A model generated the notes under the pieces. The model saw only the letters and a program-made list of their open reading frames with translations, made no database searches and was not told where the DNA came from. Positions 1-8,580 of a stretch of DNA of 64,000 nt are shown here, piece after piece. A program made the position numbers and the translations under genes. Positions within the stretch are counted from its first letter, which is position 1; each line of letters opens with the position of its first letter. This DNA comes from Rhizobium sp. Root1334 (GTDB lineage Bacteria; Pseudomonadota; Alphaproteobacteria; Rhizobiales; Rhizobiaceae), in contig NZ_LMEY01000023.1 of the NCBI RefSeq assembly GCF_001426665.1, positions 409,036 through 473,035 of the forward strand. The letters are read 5' to 3'.

Positions 1-1
1 T

Positions 2-178
2 TATGTGCTGAAGCTGCGCGAAGACCTCGGCGTGCCGGACAAGCTGTCGGCGTTGGGCGTCGGCACAGACCGTATCGACGAAATGGCAGCGATGGCGATC
101 GTCGACCCGACGGCCGGTGGCAATCCGGTCGAGTTGACACTCGATGCTGCCAAGAAGCTTTTCCGCGACTGCATTTAA
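2..178 (+). CDS. Iron-containing alcohol dehydrogenase, C-terminal end (partial)
   Basis: The last 58 codons of a gene that begins before the window. The tail reads LREDLGVPDKLSALGV, then a stretch around AIVDPTAGGNPVELT, and ends at a TAA. This layout, a helical LGVP segment followed by DPTAGGNP close to the C terminus, is typical of the group III iron-dependent alcohol dehydrogenases, which interconvert alcohols and aldehydes with NAD(P). The metal ligands and nucleotide-binding domain lie outside the window, so substrate and metal cannot be judged. A strong intrinsic terminator follows 23 bases after the stop, so this is the last gene of its transcript. Confidence 0.75.
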   Translation, partial: YVLKLREDLGVPDKLSALGVGTDRIDEMAAMAIVDPTAGGNPVELTLDAAKKLFRDCI

Positions 179-201
179 CGTCGATAGCATTGTTCCTGAG
201 G

Positions 202-234
202 AGCCCGGAAAACCTTTGTTTTCCGGGCTTTTTT
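202..234 (+). terminator. Intrinsic terminator after the alcohol dehydrogenase
   Basis: A perfect 12-bp stem (AGCCCGGAAAAC at 202-213 with GTTTTCCGGGCT at 218-229) with a CTTT loop, followed by a T run. It ends the transcript of the upstream dehydrogenase. Confidence 0.93.
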
Positions 235-395
235 CATGTCCGGGAGGCTTGATCTTGGCCGGGTAGTTAATTCGAGGGAGGGCGCATTCAGTCTTTGTTA
301 ACCACGATCTGAAAGGTTTGGTTAATCGAAGCGCGATGCGATTTGCGCTCCCCGAGAGCCATGCAGCGGCTCTGACTTTTCAGACAGGAACGGAC

Positions 396-1088
396 ATGCC
401 AGTCATTACATTCGCAAACACCAAGGGCGGCGCGGGCAAGACGACTGCCGCGCTGATCCTGGCAACCGAACTGGCGCGCAGCGGCGCGCGCGTCACCATT
501 CTTGATGCTGACCCGCAACACTGGATTTCCCATTGGCACGATATTTCGGGCAAGGTCCCGAATATCGAGGTGATTTCCTATGTGACGATGGCGTCGATCC
601 AGACGCATATCAACGACAACCGGGCAACGACCGATTATTTCATCATCGACCTTGCCGGCGCGCGCAACACATTGATGGCAACCGCCATTGGTCTGTCGGA
701 TCATGTGATGATCCCGATCCAGGGCTGTGCCATGGACGCCAAGGGCGGCGCCCAGGTGTTGGAATTGCTCGGCCATCTCGAAGAAAAGGCCGGAATCCGT
801 ATCGATCATTCCGTCGTTTTGACGCGCGTCAACTCACTGGTGACGACGCGCGCATTGCAGGTGGTTAAGCAGCTGCTGTCCGAGAGGGCAGTGCGGGTGC
901 TCGATACGCCGATCATCGAGCGCGCGGCCTTCCGTGATGTTTTTGACTGTGGTGGCACCTTGCAGACGATGGACCCCTTGCGGGTCAGCAATCTCGATAA
1001 GGCCTGTCAGAACGCCCGTGCCTTTGGTGACGAAGTGCGGCAGCTTGTTCCGCTCCGGTTGACCCGAAACATGCGCCGCGCCGCTTAA
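396..1088 (+). CDS. Orphan ParA-family ATPase
   Basis: A 230-residue ParA/MinD-type P-loop ATPase. The deviant Walker A motif KGGAGKTT lies at about residues 10-17, and the Walker A' region ILDADPQ follows at about 40. The later segment FIIDLAGARNTL is the Walker B region. These proteins use ATP-driven dimer cycles to position plasmids, chromosomes or protein clusters. The ATG at 396 is preceded by AGGAACGG, which fixes the start; an in-frame upstream start at 318 has no ribosome site. There is no parB neighbour, and the gene stands alone between two terminators. It is therefore unlikely to be the chromosomal parA, which normally sits near the origin with parB. VirC1-like or cargo-positioning roles are possible; the function is not established. 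Confidence 0.85.
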   Translation: MPVITFANTKGGAGKTTAALILATELARSGARVTILDADPQHWISHWHDISGKVPNIEVISYVTMASIQTHINDNRATTDYFIIDLAGARNTLMATAIGLSDHVMIPIQGCAMDAKGGAQVLELLGHLEEKAGIRIDHSVVLTRVNSLVTTRALQVVKQLLSERAVRVLDTPIIERAAFRDVFDCGGTLQTMDPLRVSNLDKACQNARAFGDEVRQLVPLRLTRNMRRAA

Positions 1089-1112
1089 TATCTGCGGGCT
1101 TTCCAATATTTC

Positions 1113-1141
1113 AAACGCCGCGTGGCTCGACGCGGCGTTTT
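1113..1141 (+). terminator. Intrinsic terminator after the ParA-like gene
   Basis: An 11-bp stem, AAACGCCGCGT (1113-1123) with ACGCGGCGTTT (1130-1140), and a 6-base loop, followed by a short T run. It lies between two convergent genes and may serve both directions. Confidence 0.8.
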
Positions 1142-1155
1142 GCGTTTCACGAACC

Positions 1156-2445
1156 CTAAAATCGGCGGTCGATAAAGTGCTTGGCCTGCGCGCCCGCATG
1201 ATAGAAGGCAGACTTGACGCTACGCAAAGGATCGGGGGTGACTGGCGTTTCGGCGAGTGGCAACGCGTTGGGCTCCCCCATGACATGGTTTGCCAGCGCG
1301 CGGCCAAAGACGGTGCCAGGTGCGATGCCACGGCCGTTATAGCCGCTCACGGAAAAGACGTTCGGGGCCATCACGTGCATTTGCGGCAGGTTGTTCGTCG
1401 TCATGCCGATACGGCCGTCCCACCAGTATTCGAAGCGGAAATCGCCGAGCGCCGGAAACAGGGTACGCAGCGAGCGTTTTGCAAACGCGCGATGAGTACC
1501 TTCAGCGATCGCATCCAGGCGGCCAACGCTGCCGAAGATCAGACGATTCTGTTGGTCCATACGGAAGGACGTCATTACCAGCCCGGTATCCCAGCAACCT
1601 TGCCGCTCCGGCAGAATGGTGCGGGCGATGTGGTCGGACAGCGGATTGGTGGCAAACTGGAAGTAGGGCAGGATCGTCAGTTCTTGCGTGTACGTCGTCC
1701 ACGGCGTCTGGGCGAGCATGTCGCCATAGGCGTTTGTGGCGACGATGATGGACTTGGCGGTGATGGTGCCGCCACCCGCCGTCAGCTTCCACAGGTCGCC
1801 CGTGCGCGCGGCGGCGCGCAGCGGTGTTTCGGTATAGATCTGTGCGCCGGCTGTAAGGGCCGCACGGGCAAGGCCTCGGGCATAGGCCAGCGGCTGGATC
1901 GTGCCGGCCCGCCGGTCAAGCAGAGCACCGGCAAAACCGGCTGCGCCGGTCAGCGATGTGGCACGATCGGCATTGACCACTTCGACGGGTGCACCAAACG
2001 TCTTCCACTGCCGCTCGCGGTCCTGAATATCCTTCATACCCTCGCCGCCGACTGCCAGGTGCAATGTACCGTTGCGGACGGCTTCACAGGCGATGCCATG
2101 TTTTTCGACAAGATGGTAGACCAGCGACGGGCCATCGCCGAGTTCCGTCAAAAGCCGCGTACCGACCTTGGCCCCGAGTGTGGCGATCAGATCCTCCGGC
2201 TTCGTCCACATACCAGCATTGACCAATCCGACATTGCGGCCGGAGCCACCGAAGCCGATCATCCTTGCCTCTACAATGGCAACGCTGACACCCTTTTCAG
2301 CAAGATGCAATGCCGCCGAAAGGCCGGTAAAGCCGCCACCGATCACGGCGACATCGACCGTGATATCGGTCGCAAGCGGCCCTGTTTGCGGGGCCGCCGG
2401 TGCCGTGGCATGCCAGAGGTTGGGAAGAGTGCGTTCGGCGGCCAT
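1156..2445 (-). CDS. FAD-dependent amine oxidoreductase, PuuB/OrdL-like
   Basis: A 429-residue DAO-family flavoenzyme. The dinucleotide-binding motif VAVIGGGFTGLSAALHLAE lies near residue 30. The C-terminal part carries WWDGRIGMTTNNLPQ and SGYNGRGIAPGTVFGRALA, which resemble gamma-glutamylputrescine oxidase (PuuB) and related OrdL proteins that oxidise secondary amines to aldehyde, ammonia and peroxide. The PNLWHATA opening is also typical of that group. The ATG at 2445 has AAGGA eight bases upstream, so the longer in-frame extension to 2541 is rejected. No other puu gene is adjacent, so the substrate is open (putrescine derivative, sarcosine or another amine). A 10-bp inverted repeat sits directly in front of the ribosome site and may control expression. 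Confidence 0.82.
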   Translation of the reverse strand: MAAERTLPNLWHATAPAAPQTGPLATDITVDVAVIGGGFTGLSAALHLAEKGVSVAIVEARMIGFGGSGRNVGLVNAGMWTKPEDLIATLGAKVGTRLLTELGDGPSLVYHLVEKHGIACEAVRNGTLHLAVGGEGMKDIQDRERQWKTFGAPVEVVNADRATSLTGAAGFAGALLDRRAGTIQPLAYARGLARAALTAGAQIYTETPLRAAARTGDLWKLTAGGGTITAKSIIVATNAYGDMLAQTPWTTYTQELTILPYFQFATNPLSDHIARTILPERQGCWDTGLVMTSFRMDQQNRLIFGSVGRLDAIAEGTHRAFAKRSLRTLFPALGDFRFEYWWDGRIGMTTNNLPQMHVMAPNVFSVSGYNGRGIAPGTVFGRALANHVMGEPNALPLAETPVTPDPLRSVKSAFYHAGAQAKHFIDRRF

Positions 2446-2459
2446 TACGGCAATCCTTG

Positions 2460-2493
2460 TCTGTCGGAATTGGTGTTTCAGTTTTCCGACAGA
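2460..2493 (-). promoter_or_regulatory. Perfect 10-bp inverted repeat before the amine oxidase
   Basis: TCTGTCGGAA (2460-2469) and TTCCGACAGA (2484-2493) are exact inverted copies with a 14-base spacer. The nearer arm ends 15 bases before the oxidase ATG, next to its AAGGA ribosome site. It could be a repressor operator or an RNA hairpin limiting ribosome access; the sequence alone cannot separate these. Confidence 0.55.
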
Positions 2494-2590
2494 TAATGCA
2501 TTGCCGCAACGTCTTTTAATGACAATATCTGATGAGGTCATGAGGTATCGGGATATCGGCCTTTGCGCACCCGCGGGAGATCACGTGAGT

Positions 2591-2627
2591 GAGGTCGTGG
2601 CGCCACCAAGCTAAGCGCCACGACCTC
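2591..2627. repeat. 13-bp hairpin without a T tract
   Basis: GAGGTCGTGGCGC (2591-2603) pairs perfectly with GCGCCACGACCTC (2615-2627) around an 11-base loop. Neither flank carries a T run, so a simple intrinsic terminator is unlikely. It may be a dispersed palindromic repeat or a regulator site. Confidence 0.55.
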
Positions 2628-2804
2628 CGATCTCCGCCTCCGCGAACCTATGCCCAATCATATCGCGTTCCGTACCGGCAAGCCGGCGCAGTGACGGGGT
2701 CTATGTCCAAGCTGCAGCTGACGGCAACCCTGACATATTCATCTTCGCTGATGTTGTTTGTTCGTCACCCCCCAAATAGGGGAGGATTTTGAGTTTTATC
2801 GCTC

Positions 2805-4181
2805 TTAGTCAATGAATTCCACCGTCGTGCCGACGCTGACCATCTTGGCGAGCTCTGTTGCATCCCAGTTGGTCAGGCGGACGCAGCCATGACTCTGGGT
2901 CTTGCCGATCTTGGACGGCTCCGGAGTGCCGTGAATACCATAGGTCGGTTTTGACAGCGCGATCCAGACGGTCCCGACCGGGCCGTTCGGCCCCGGCTGC
3001 AGGGTCAGGACCTTGTCGTTTTGGCCCTGCTTGAAGTTGATCTTCGGATTGTAGGTGTAGCCGGGATTGAGCGCGATGCGGTCGACCTGCACCGTGCCGG
3101 AAGGTGACGGTGTGTCGGACGAGCCGATGGTTGCCGGATACGCGGCGATCAATGTTCCGGCTTCATCATAGGCAAACACCTGCTTGCGGTATTTGTCGGC
3201 GACAACGCGGGTGACCTTGGCCTTCTTGGTCTCGCCCGGATTGATGACCTTGATGATGGTGCCGGGGATGGTGAAATCGATACCGGGGTTCAATTCGCGC
3301 AGATAGGCCTCGTCCATGTGGAATTTCTCGCCCAGCATTTCCGATGTCGACGTAAAGGAAAGGTGCGGCAAGACAGCCTTGTGGGCATAGTCTTCCGGAA
3401 TGGAGGCGACGTAGGGGCCGGCCGCATCGGCCGCGGTGATCGTGTAGGTGGTGATCGGCAGGCCGCCGGTGAAACGTAGTCGCTCAAGGATGTCGTCGGT
3501 ATTGTTTGGATCGAGCGTTTCTCCGGTTGCCTGCTGCCAGGCTTCGATCGCCTTTGTCACATTGGAACCGGTCTTGCCGTCGATCACGCCCGGAGAAAAA
3601 CCTTCCCTATCGAGGAAAACCTGGAGTGCAGTGATTTCGGCGCTGGATTTCTTGGTGATGCGGGCGGCAGATGGCAGGGACTGGCGCTCTGGCCCGTTAT
3701 CCTCGGGCGGCAGGGCAGCCATGTCGTTCTCGTCCTGCATCGGCAGGCTTGCCGGCAGCTCTTGCCGATCGACATTTCCCGGCGAGACATCGCGGTAGTC
3801 CGGAATGGAACCGGTAATTTCACCTTGCCGCGAATAGCCCTGGTCGGTGAAGGCGGGATCGGAATAACCGTAGTCCGGATTGACATAGACGTCGCGGTTG
3901 CGTTCGCGGCGGCGCATGTCATTGCCCTGCCGTCCCGTTCCCATCACGGTGGCGACCACATTGCCCCAGCTATCGACCAGAACCGTGCGGCCGCGGCGGT
4001 CGCGCATCATCCGCACGTCACCGGATTCAGGAATGTAATCGAGAATATCACCTTGCGGCGTCACCAGCACCGAATTGGGCGGCAGGCGGCCATAACTGTC
4101 TTGCGCTTCGGCGGCAGTGGCAAAAGCGAGCACGCTGACGGCGGAAAAAAGGGCAAGGCGGGTTCTGGAAACGAACGTCAC
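2805..4181 (-). CDS. L,D-transpeptidase with peptidoglycan-binding domain
   Basis: A 458-residue exported YkuD-family enzyme. Residues 1-26 form a signal peptide ending AEAQ. A low-complexity charged region follows, then a PG_binding_1-like segment at about 180-235 (LQVFLDREGFSPGVIDGKTG), then the YkuD catalytic domain at about 325-457. His417 (YGIHGTPEPS) and Cys433 (SHGCVRLTN) form the catalytic pair. Such enzymes make 3-3 cross-links between meso-diaminopimelate residues in peptidoglycan or attach proteins to it; L,D-transpeptidation is prominent in polar-growing Rhizobiales. The start is GTG at 4181 with AGG ten bases upstream. Which paralogue this is, cross-linker or anchoring enzyme, cannot be decided here. 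Confidence 0.9.
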   Translation of the reverse strand: MTFVSRTRLALFSAVSVLAFATAAEAQDSYGRLPPNSVLVTPQGDILDYIPESGDVRMMRDRRGRTVLVDSWGNVVATVMGTGRQGNDMRRRERNRDVYVNPDYGYSDPAFTDQGYSRQGEITGSIPDYRDVSPGNVDRQELPASLPMQDENDMAALPPEDNGPERQSLPSAARITKKSSAEITALQVFLDREGFSPGVIDGKTGSNVTKAIEAWQQATGETLDPNNTDDILERLRFTGGLPITTYTITAADAAGPYVASIPEDYAHKAVLPHLSFTSTSEMLGEKFHMDEAYLRELNPGIDFTIPGTIIKVINPGETKKAKVTRVVADKYRKQVFAYDEAGTLIAAYPATIGSSDTPSPSGTVQVDRIALNPGYTYNPKINFKQGQNDKVLTLQPGPNGPVGTVWIALSKPTYGIHGTPEPSKIGKTQSHGCVRLTNWDATELAKMVSVGTTVEFID

Positions 4182-4389
4182 GGTGAAACCTGTTATCTGG
4201 CAGTTGATCTCGGGGCGTACAAATCAATTGGGACGGTAATATGAATAAACTGAATTCATTATGAACAGTTCCCTAAAATCCTTCGAATTCGGTGGGTTGA
4301 CCATTTTGAGCAGGTGATAGGCCCGTTTCCTTGCGATAGCTTTCAATTATTCCCGATTCAACCGGGTGGAGCACACGGGAGAACCAACA

Positions 4390-5244
4390 ATGCCGATCCG
4401 AATCTCCGGTGGCGACCCGGAAAATGATTTCCAGATTCTTCTCGACCGTCAGTCTGCGCTGGATATCGGTGCGTTCGTTGTCGATGGGATCGACCTTTCT
4501 CCCGGCACGGCAATTCCATCCGGCGGCGACCGGCGCATCGATCATGCGCTGCAGGGGTTTTTCTTCACCTGCGGCCCGGACCATATCCGCCACCCCGAGC
4601 CCGTCGAGGGACAGGATGACGGGCAAAGATTTCCTCTGCACGGCTCGCTGTGCGGCACGCCGGTGGGCGAGACCCGGATGTCGCTACCGGATGAACCGCC
4701 AGGCTGCACCGCGCAAACCGATGTCGTGCTTGCGACGGGTGGAAAGGCCCGTGTTTCCCGCCAGTGGGCCATCAGTGCCGACAAGCGGGAGGTCACGCTT
4801 TCCGATCGGGTGACGAACACGGGCGAGAGCCCGTTTGCGCCGATGCTGATGTATCACATGAATATCGGCGGCTGGATTGCGGGCGAGGAAACACGGATCC
4901 GTGGGACGATGTTCGGCGGCGAAGAGCGTGGCTGGCGAATCGGCGAGGGGGAGAGTGCGCATTTCTGCGTGCCTGCCGCTCCGGCCGCCGAGGACGGCTG
5001 GGCGCAGGTGACGCTTGGGCCGCTGCCGGCTTTGGGCGGCCATTGCCTGATCGTCCGGTTTTCCACGGCGACCCTGCCTTTCCTGCAGATGTGGCGGTGT
5101 CAACGCGGTACGGCCGACGTGATCAGCATTGAGCCGGTTTCCCACCGGCTTGCTAAGCGCACCGAGCTTGCCGCGGCGGGCGAAATGCCGATGCTGGCGC
5201 CCGGCGGGACGGTCGAGTATGCGCTGGCGTTCCAGATCCGGTGA
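4390..5244 (+). CDS. Aldose-1-epimerase-like protein (DUF4432 family)
   Basis: A 284-residue cytoplasmic protein with the galactose mutarotase-like beta-sandwich pattern. Recognisable stretches are FFFTCGPDHIRHPEP, FPLHGSLCGTP (a conserved His near 90 expected at the sugar site) and MLMYHMNIG. These match the DUF4432 branch, whose members are thought to bind or epimerise sugars; the substrate is unknown. The ATG at 4390 follows GGGAGAA at optimal spacing, and the ribosome site lies inside a longer in-frame extension, which is why that extension is rejected. It shares a roughly 210-base divergent promoter region with the L,D-transpeptidase. No sugar operon is adjacent. Confidence 0.72.
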   Translation: MPIRISGGDPENDFQILLDRQSALDIGAFVVDGIDLSPGTAIPSGGDRRIDHALQGFFFTCGPDHIRHPEPVEGQDDGQRFPLHGSLCGTPVGETRMSLPDEPPGCTAQTDVVLATGGKARVSRQWAISADKREVTLSDRVTNTGESPFAPMLMYHMNIGGWIAGEETRIRGTMFGGEERGWRIGEGESAHFCVPAAPAAEDGWAQVTLGPLPALGGHCLIVRFSTATLPFLQMWRCQRGTADVISIEPVSHRLAKRTELAAAGEMPMLAPGGTVEYALAFQIR

Positions 5245-5318
5245 TCCGCCTTTCCAATTGACGCGTGACACCGCCGGTCTTACATCAATCCGGGCATTAT
5301 TTTGAGGAAGGCACAGCC

Positions 5319-5657
5319 ATGGACATTCGCCAGATCAACGATGAATATTCGGTCACCGGACAGATTTCGGTTGAGGACCTCGATGCGATCAAGGCGCTTG
5401 GTTTCAAGTCGATCGTCTGCCACCGCCCGGATTTCGAACAGCCCGACCAGCCGCAGTTCGCAACCATCGCTGCTCGGGCCAAGGAACTCGGTCTCGGCAT
5501 CACCCATATCCCGGTCGGTCCGATGGGCGTGACTGCCGATGCCGTGCGTGAAATGGTCGATGCGCTGGATACGTTCGAGCGCCCGATGCTCGGCTATTGC
5601 CGCTCCGGCGCCCGCTCGACGAATGTCTACCAGCAGACCCAGCACATTCGCGGCTGA
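5319..5657 (+). CDS. DUF442/TIGR01244 protein, phosphatase- or rhodanese-like
   Basis: A 112-residue single-domain protein. The opening IRQINDEYSVTGQIS and the active-site-like loop GYCRSGARSTN near residue 90 are those of the TIGR01244/DUF442 family. That family resembles dual-specificity phosphatases and rhodaneses, and in other alphaproteobacteria it forms the N-terminal part of the sulfide-responsive Blh persulfide dioxygenase fusion. Here it stands alone, with no dioxygenase partner and no BigR-type regulator. The loop is CRSGAR, closer to a rhodanese loop than to the CX5R of phosphatases. GAGGAAGG sits upstream of the ATG at 5319. Biochemical role not proven. Confidence 0.75.
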   Translation: MDIRQINDEYSVTGQISVEDLDAIKALGFKSIVCHRPDFEQPDQPQFATIAARAKELGLGITHIPVGPMGVTADAVREMVDALDTFERPMLGYCRSGARSTNVYQQTQHIRG

Positions 5658-5711
5658 TAGTTCTTGATGGCGCGCATCCTTGCGATTGTGCACCGTACCA
5701 AGCAACGGGTC

Positions 5712-6758
5712 TCAAGCTAGCCGCCGGCCGGTGTCATCGAAAAAGTGCAGGTTTTCCCACGCTGCATGAACTGTGGCGAGATCATCGAGACCGATCTTCG
5801 ACCGCCCGGGAACCCGAAAGACGACTGGCTGGCGATCCGGCAGCGTGCCGTGAACATAGCTCTCTGCGCCGACCAGTTCCACAGCTGCCACTTTCACATC
5901 GATCGTCAGGCCGCTGTCTGCGCTATTTGACGCCGACAGATGCAGATCCTCCGGCCGTACCCCGAGTGTCGCTGTGCCCGCCGGTAGGGAAGGGCCGTTG
6001 CCGATACGCCAATCGCTCGACGATTTTTTGGACAGGAGATTCATCGAGGGGGAGCCGATAAACGTCGCTACAAACGTCGTTTGTGGTTTTTCGTAAAGTT
6101 CGATCGGGGTGCCGACCTGTTCGATCCGGCCGGCATTCAGGACGACGAGCCTGTCGGCCAGTGTCATGGCCTCCATCTGATCATGCGTCACGTAAACGCT
6201 GGTGGTGGCGAGCGCCCGTTGCAGGCGCTTGATCTCGACACGCATCTGGACGCGCAGCTTGGCATCCAGATTGGACAGCGGTTCGTCGAACAGGAACGCC
6301 GCCGGTTCACGAACGATGGCACGGCCCATGGCGACGCGCTGCCGCTGGCCGCCGGACAATTGCCGCGGTTTGCGATCGAGAAAGGGCTCGATCTCCAACG
6401 CTTTTGCTGCGTCGGCAATGCGCCGGTCGATCTCGTCTTTCGGCGTGTTGCGGTTCTTGAGGCCATAGGCAAGATTTTGGCGAACCGTCATGTGCGGATA
6501 AAGCGCATAATTCTGGAACACCATGGCGATGTCGCGCTCGGATGGTTCGAGCTCGTTGACGACGCGGCCGCCGATCGAGATCGTGCCGCCGGTAATGCTT
6601 TCAAGGCCGGCGATCATGCGCAGGAGTGTCGATTTCCCGCAGCCGGACGGACCGACGAGTACCACCAATTCGCCATCGGCGATATCAAGGGACACGCCTT
6701 GGATGGCCTCGACCGGGCCGTATTTTTTGCGAACGTCGTTCAGGATGATATTGGCCAT
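5712..6758 (-). CDS. ugpC: ABC transporter ATP-binding protein UgpC
   Basis: A 348-residue ATPase of the CUT1 sugar-type ABC importers. Walker A is GPSGCGKST near residue 40, followed by the signature [16 protein letters not shown], the Walker B region [15 protein letters not shown] and the H-loop [13 protein letters not shown]-terminal TOBE-like domain ([10 protein letters not shown] and onward) follows. With its neighbours it energises import of sn-glycerol-3-phosphate or glycerophosphodiesters. Its ATG at 6758 overlaps the ugpE stop by one base, so translation is coupled. The gene order ugpB-A-E-C matches the classical operon. MalK-type proteins are near-identical in motif content; the assignment rests on the operon partners. 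Confidence 0.9.
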   Translation of the reverse strand: MANIILNDVRKKYGPVEAIQGVSLDIADGELVVLVGPSGCGKSTLLRMIAGLESITGGTISIGGRVVNELEPSERDIAMVFQNYALYPHMTVRQNLAYGLKNRNTPKDEIDRRIADAAKALEIEPFLDRKPRQLSGGQRQRVAMGRAIVREPAAFLFDEPLSNLDAKLRVQMRVEIKRLQRALATTSVYVTHDQMEAMTLADRLVVLNAGRIEQVGTPIELYEKPQTTFVATFIGSPSMNLLSKKSSSDWRIGNGPSLPAGTATLGVRPEDLHLSASNSADSGLTIDVKVAAVELVGAESYVHGTLPDRQPVVFRVPGRSKIGLDDLATVHAAWENLHFFDDTGRRLA

Positions 6759-7606
6759 TACTTCTCCGTATCCACGAGACCTTTGACGAACCATCGCTGC
6801 ATCAGCACCACGACCAGAATGGGTGGGATGATGGCGAGGATCGCAGTCACCATGACGTAATTCCAGGGGGTCGATGCGTCGGTGAAATCGACCATGCGCC
6901 GCAGGCCGATGATGATCGTGTTCATCTTGGCATCGTTGGTAACCAGCAACGGCCAGAGATACTGCGTCCAGCCGTAGATGAAGAGAATGACGAACAGCGC
7001 GGCGATATTGGTGCGCGACAGCGGCAGCAGAATATCGCGCATGAAGCGGAATGGCCCGGCATTGTCGATGCGGGCCGCCTCGACCAGCTCGCCGGGGATT
7101 GTCAGGAAGAACTGACGAAACAGGAACGTCGCGGTGGCGGACGCCATCAGTGGGAGCGTCAACCCCGCATATGTATCGATCATGCCGAGATCGACGATAA
7201 CCTTGTAGGTCGGCAGGATGCGCACCTCCACAGGCAACATCAGCGTGACGAAGATCATCCAGAAAAACGCCATGCGGAAGGGAAAGCGGAAGAAGACGAT
7301 GGCAAACGCCGAGAGAAAGGAAATCACGATCTTGCCGACGGCGATCGCGATCGCCACGACGAAAGAGTTGAAGAGCAACCGTTCCAGGCTGACCCCGACA
7401 ACACGCTCGACGCCGCCGGCCATGGCTTCGGTGTAATTTTCCACCATATGGCCGCCGGGAAGCAGAGACATCGGCGGACGGATGATCGCCTCGGAAGTCG
7501 CCGTCGAGGCGATGAACGTGTAGTAGATCGGGAAGGCAACGATGATGATCCCGAGGATGAGGACGAGGTGGCCGATCAGGTTGGCTATGGGACGTTTTTC
7601 GATCAT
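6758..7606 (-). CDS. ugpE: Glycerol-3-phosphate ABC transporter permease UgpE
   Basis: A 282-residue inner-membrane permease with six predicted membrane segments, of the MalG/UgpE type. The EAA loop, which contacts the ATPase, reads [17 protein letters not shown] in the C-terminal half. The N terminus ([21 protein letters not shown]) and the segment [16 protein letters not shown] are typical of UgpE. It starts 9 bases after the ugpA stop and runs directly into ugpC with a one-base overlap. Subunits A and E together form the translocation channel. Confidence 0.9.
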   Translation of the reverse strand: MIEKRPIANLIGHLVLILGIIIVAFPIYYTFIASTATSEAIIRPPMSLLPGGHMVENYTEAMAGGVERVVGVSLERLLFNSFVVAIAIAVGKIVISFLSAFAIVFFRFPFRMAFFWMIFVTLMLPVEVRILPTYKVIVDLGMIDTYAGLTLPLMASATATFLFRQFFLTIPGELVEAARIDNAGPFRFMRDILLPLSRTNIAALFVILFIYGWTQYLWPLLVTNDAKMNTIIIGLRRMVDFTDASTPWNYVMVTAILAIIPPILVVVLMQRWFVKGLVDTEK

Positions 7607-7615
7607 CTCTTGCCC

Positions 7616-8497
7616 TCAACCATAGTGCACCCGTTTTTCGACGAAGCGGAACTGGAAGGCGGTGAGCCCGATGACAATCACCATCAGAATGACGGATTGC
7701 GCCGCCGAGGATCCGAGGTTCAGATTGACGAAGCCGTCGTTGTAAACCTTGTAGACCAGGGTTTCTGTCGCCTTGGCCGGACCGCCTCCGGTGACGGCGT
7801 GGATGATGCCGAACGTATCGAAGAAGGCATAGACCGTGTTGACCACCAGGAGGAAGAACGTGGTCGGGGCAAGCAGCGGGAAGACGATGGTCCAGAAACG
7901 CCTGCTGCCGCGGGCGCCGTCGATCGAGGCAGCCTCGATCAGTGATTTGGGGATGGCCTGTAGGCCTGCCACAAAGAACAGGAAATTGTAGCTGATCTGT
8001 TTCCAGGCGGCGGCGACCACGACCAGTGCCATCGCTTGATTGCCGTTCAAAAGCGGATCCCAGGCAAAGCCGTTGCGGCGTAGAAGATAGGCGAGCGTGC
8101 CCATTGCCGGATTGAACATGAACAGCCAGAGCATGCCGGCGACCGCGGGTGCGACCGCGTAGGGCCAGATCAGCAGCGTGCGATAGAAACCCTGACCGCG
8201 CACCACCTTGTCGGCGGCGGTGGCGAGGAGCAAAGCGACGCCCATGGAGACAAGGGCGGTCAAAAGACTGAAGACGACCGTGACCTGCAGGGCGTGAATA
8301 TAGTTCGGATCGGACAAGACCGCCTTGAAGTTTGCAAGGCCGACGAACCCGCTTTTCAGGCCGAACGGATCCTGCCGGACCATGGACTGATACAGGGCCT
8401 GACTGGCCGGCCAGAAAAAGAAGATGACTGTCAGGATGATCTGCGGCGCGATCAGCAGATAAGGCAGGATCTTGTTGGGAAACGCAACGTTGTGCAA
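7616..8497 (-). CDS. ugpA: Glycerol-3-phosphate ABC transporter permease UgpA (TTG start)
   Basis: A 293-residue permease, the usual UgpA length, with an N-terminal membrane segment ([19 protein letters not shown]) and a C-terminal EAA loop ([17 protein letters not shown]). The best start is TTG at 8497, because GGAGGAGAACC lies immediately in front of it; the longer in-frame ORF reaches into the hairpin upstream and has no ribosome site. A weak TTG start and the strong hairpin between ugpB and ugpA would both keep permease levels below those of the binding protein. It pairs with UgpE. Confidence 0.88.
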   Translation of the reverse strand: MHNVAFPNKILPYLLIAPQIILTVIFFFWPASQALYQSMVRQDPFGLKSGFVGLANFKAVLSDPNYIHALQVTVVFSLLTALVSMGVALLLATAADKVVRGQGFYRTLLIWPYAVAPAVAGMLWLFMFNPAMGTLAYLLRRNGFAWDPLLNGNQAMALVVVAAAWKQISYNFLFFVAGLQAIPKSLIEAASIDGARGSRRFWTIVFPLLAPTTFFLLVVNTVYAFFDTFGIIHAVTGGGPAKATETLVYKVYNDGFVNLNLGSSAAQSVILMVIVIGLTAFQFRFVEKRVHYG

Positions 8498-8537
8498 AGG
8501 TTCTCCTCCAGCGGCGGACGGGCAGCGAGACGGCGTC

Positions 8538-8569
8538 CCCGCCACCCGCAAACGCATGCGGGCGGCGGG
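8538..8569 (-). promoter_or_regulatory. Hairpin between ugpB and ugpA
   Basis: A 13-bp stem with one mismatch (8538-8550 against 8557-8569) closing a 6-base loop, almost all G-C. It lies in the 83-base gap between ugpB and ugpA and has no T run. Such structures in binding-protein operons usually protect the upstream message or reduce read-through, giving excess binding protein. Confidence 0.6.
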
Positions 8570-8580
8570 TGACCGGAGGG

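Larger units (their letters stand above)
2446..2804. other. Intergenic region with two inverted repeats
   Basis: A 359-base stretch without a convincing gene. It holds an inverted repeat at 2460-2493 close to the oxidase start and a 13-bp hairpin at 2591-2627. Next to the hairpin is the 8-base palindrome TCACGTGA (2581-2588). Downstream of the hairpin nothing conserved was recognised. Confidence 0.6.

Noticed and set aside
4580-4630. Sequence in the aldose-epimerase-like gene resembling dispersed rhizobial palindromes (reads RHPEPVEG)
   Set aside because: The segment fits the expected DHIRHPEP block of the family, and there is no clear flanking dyad, so a repeat insertion is not needed to explain it.
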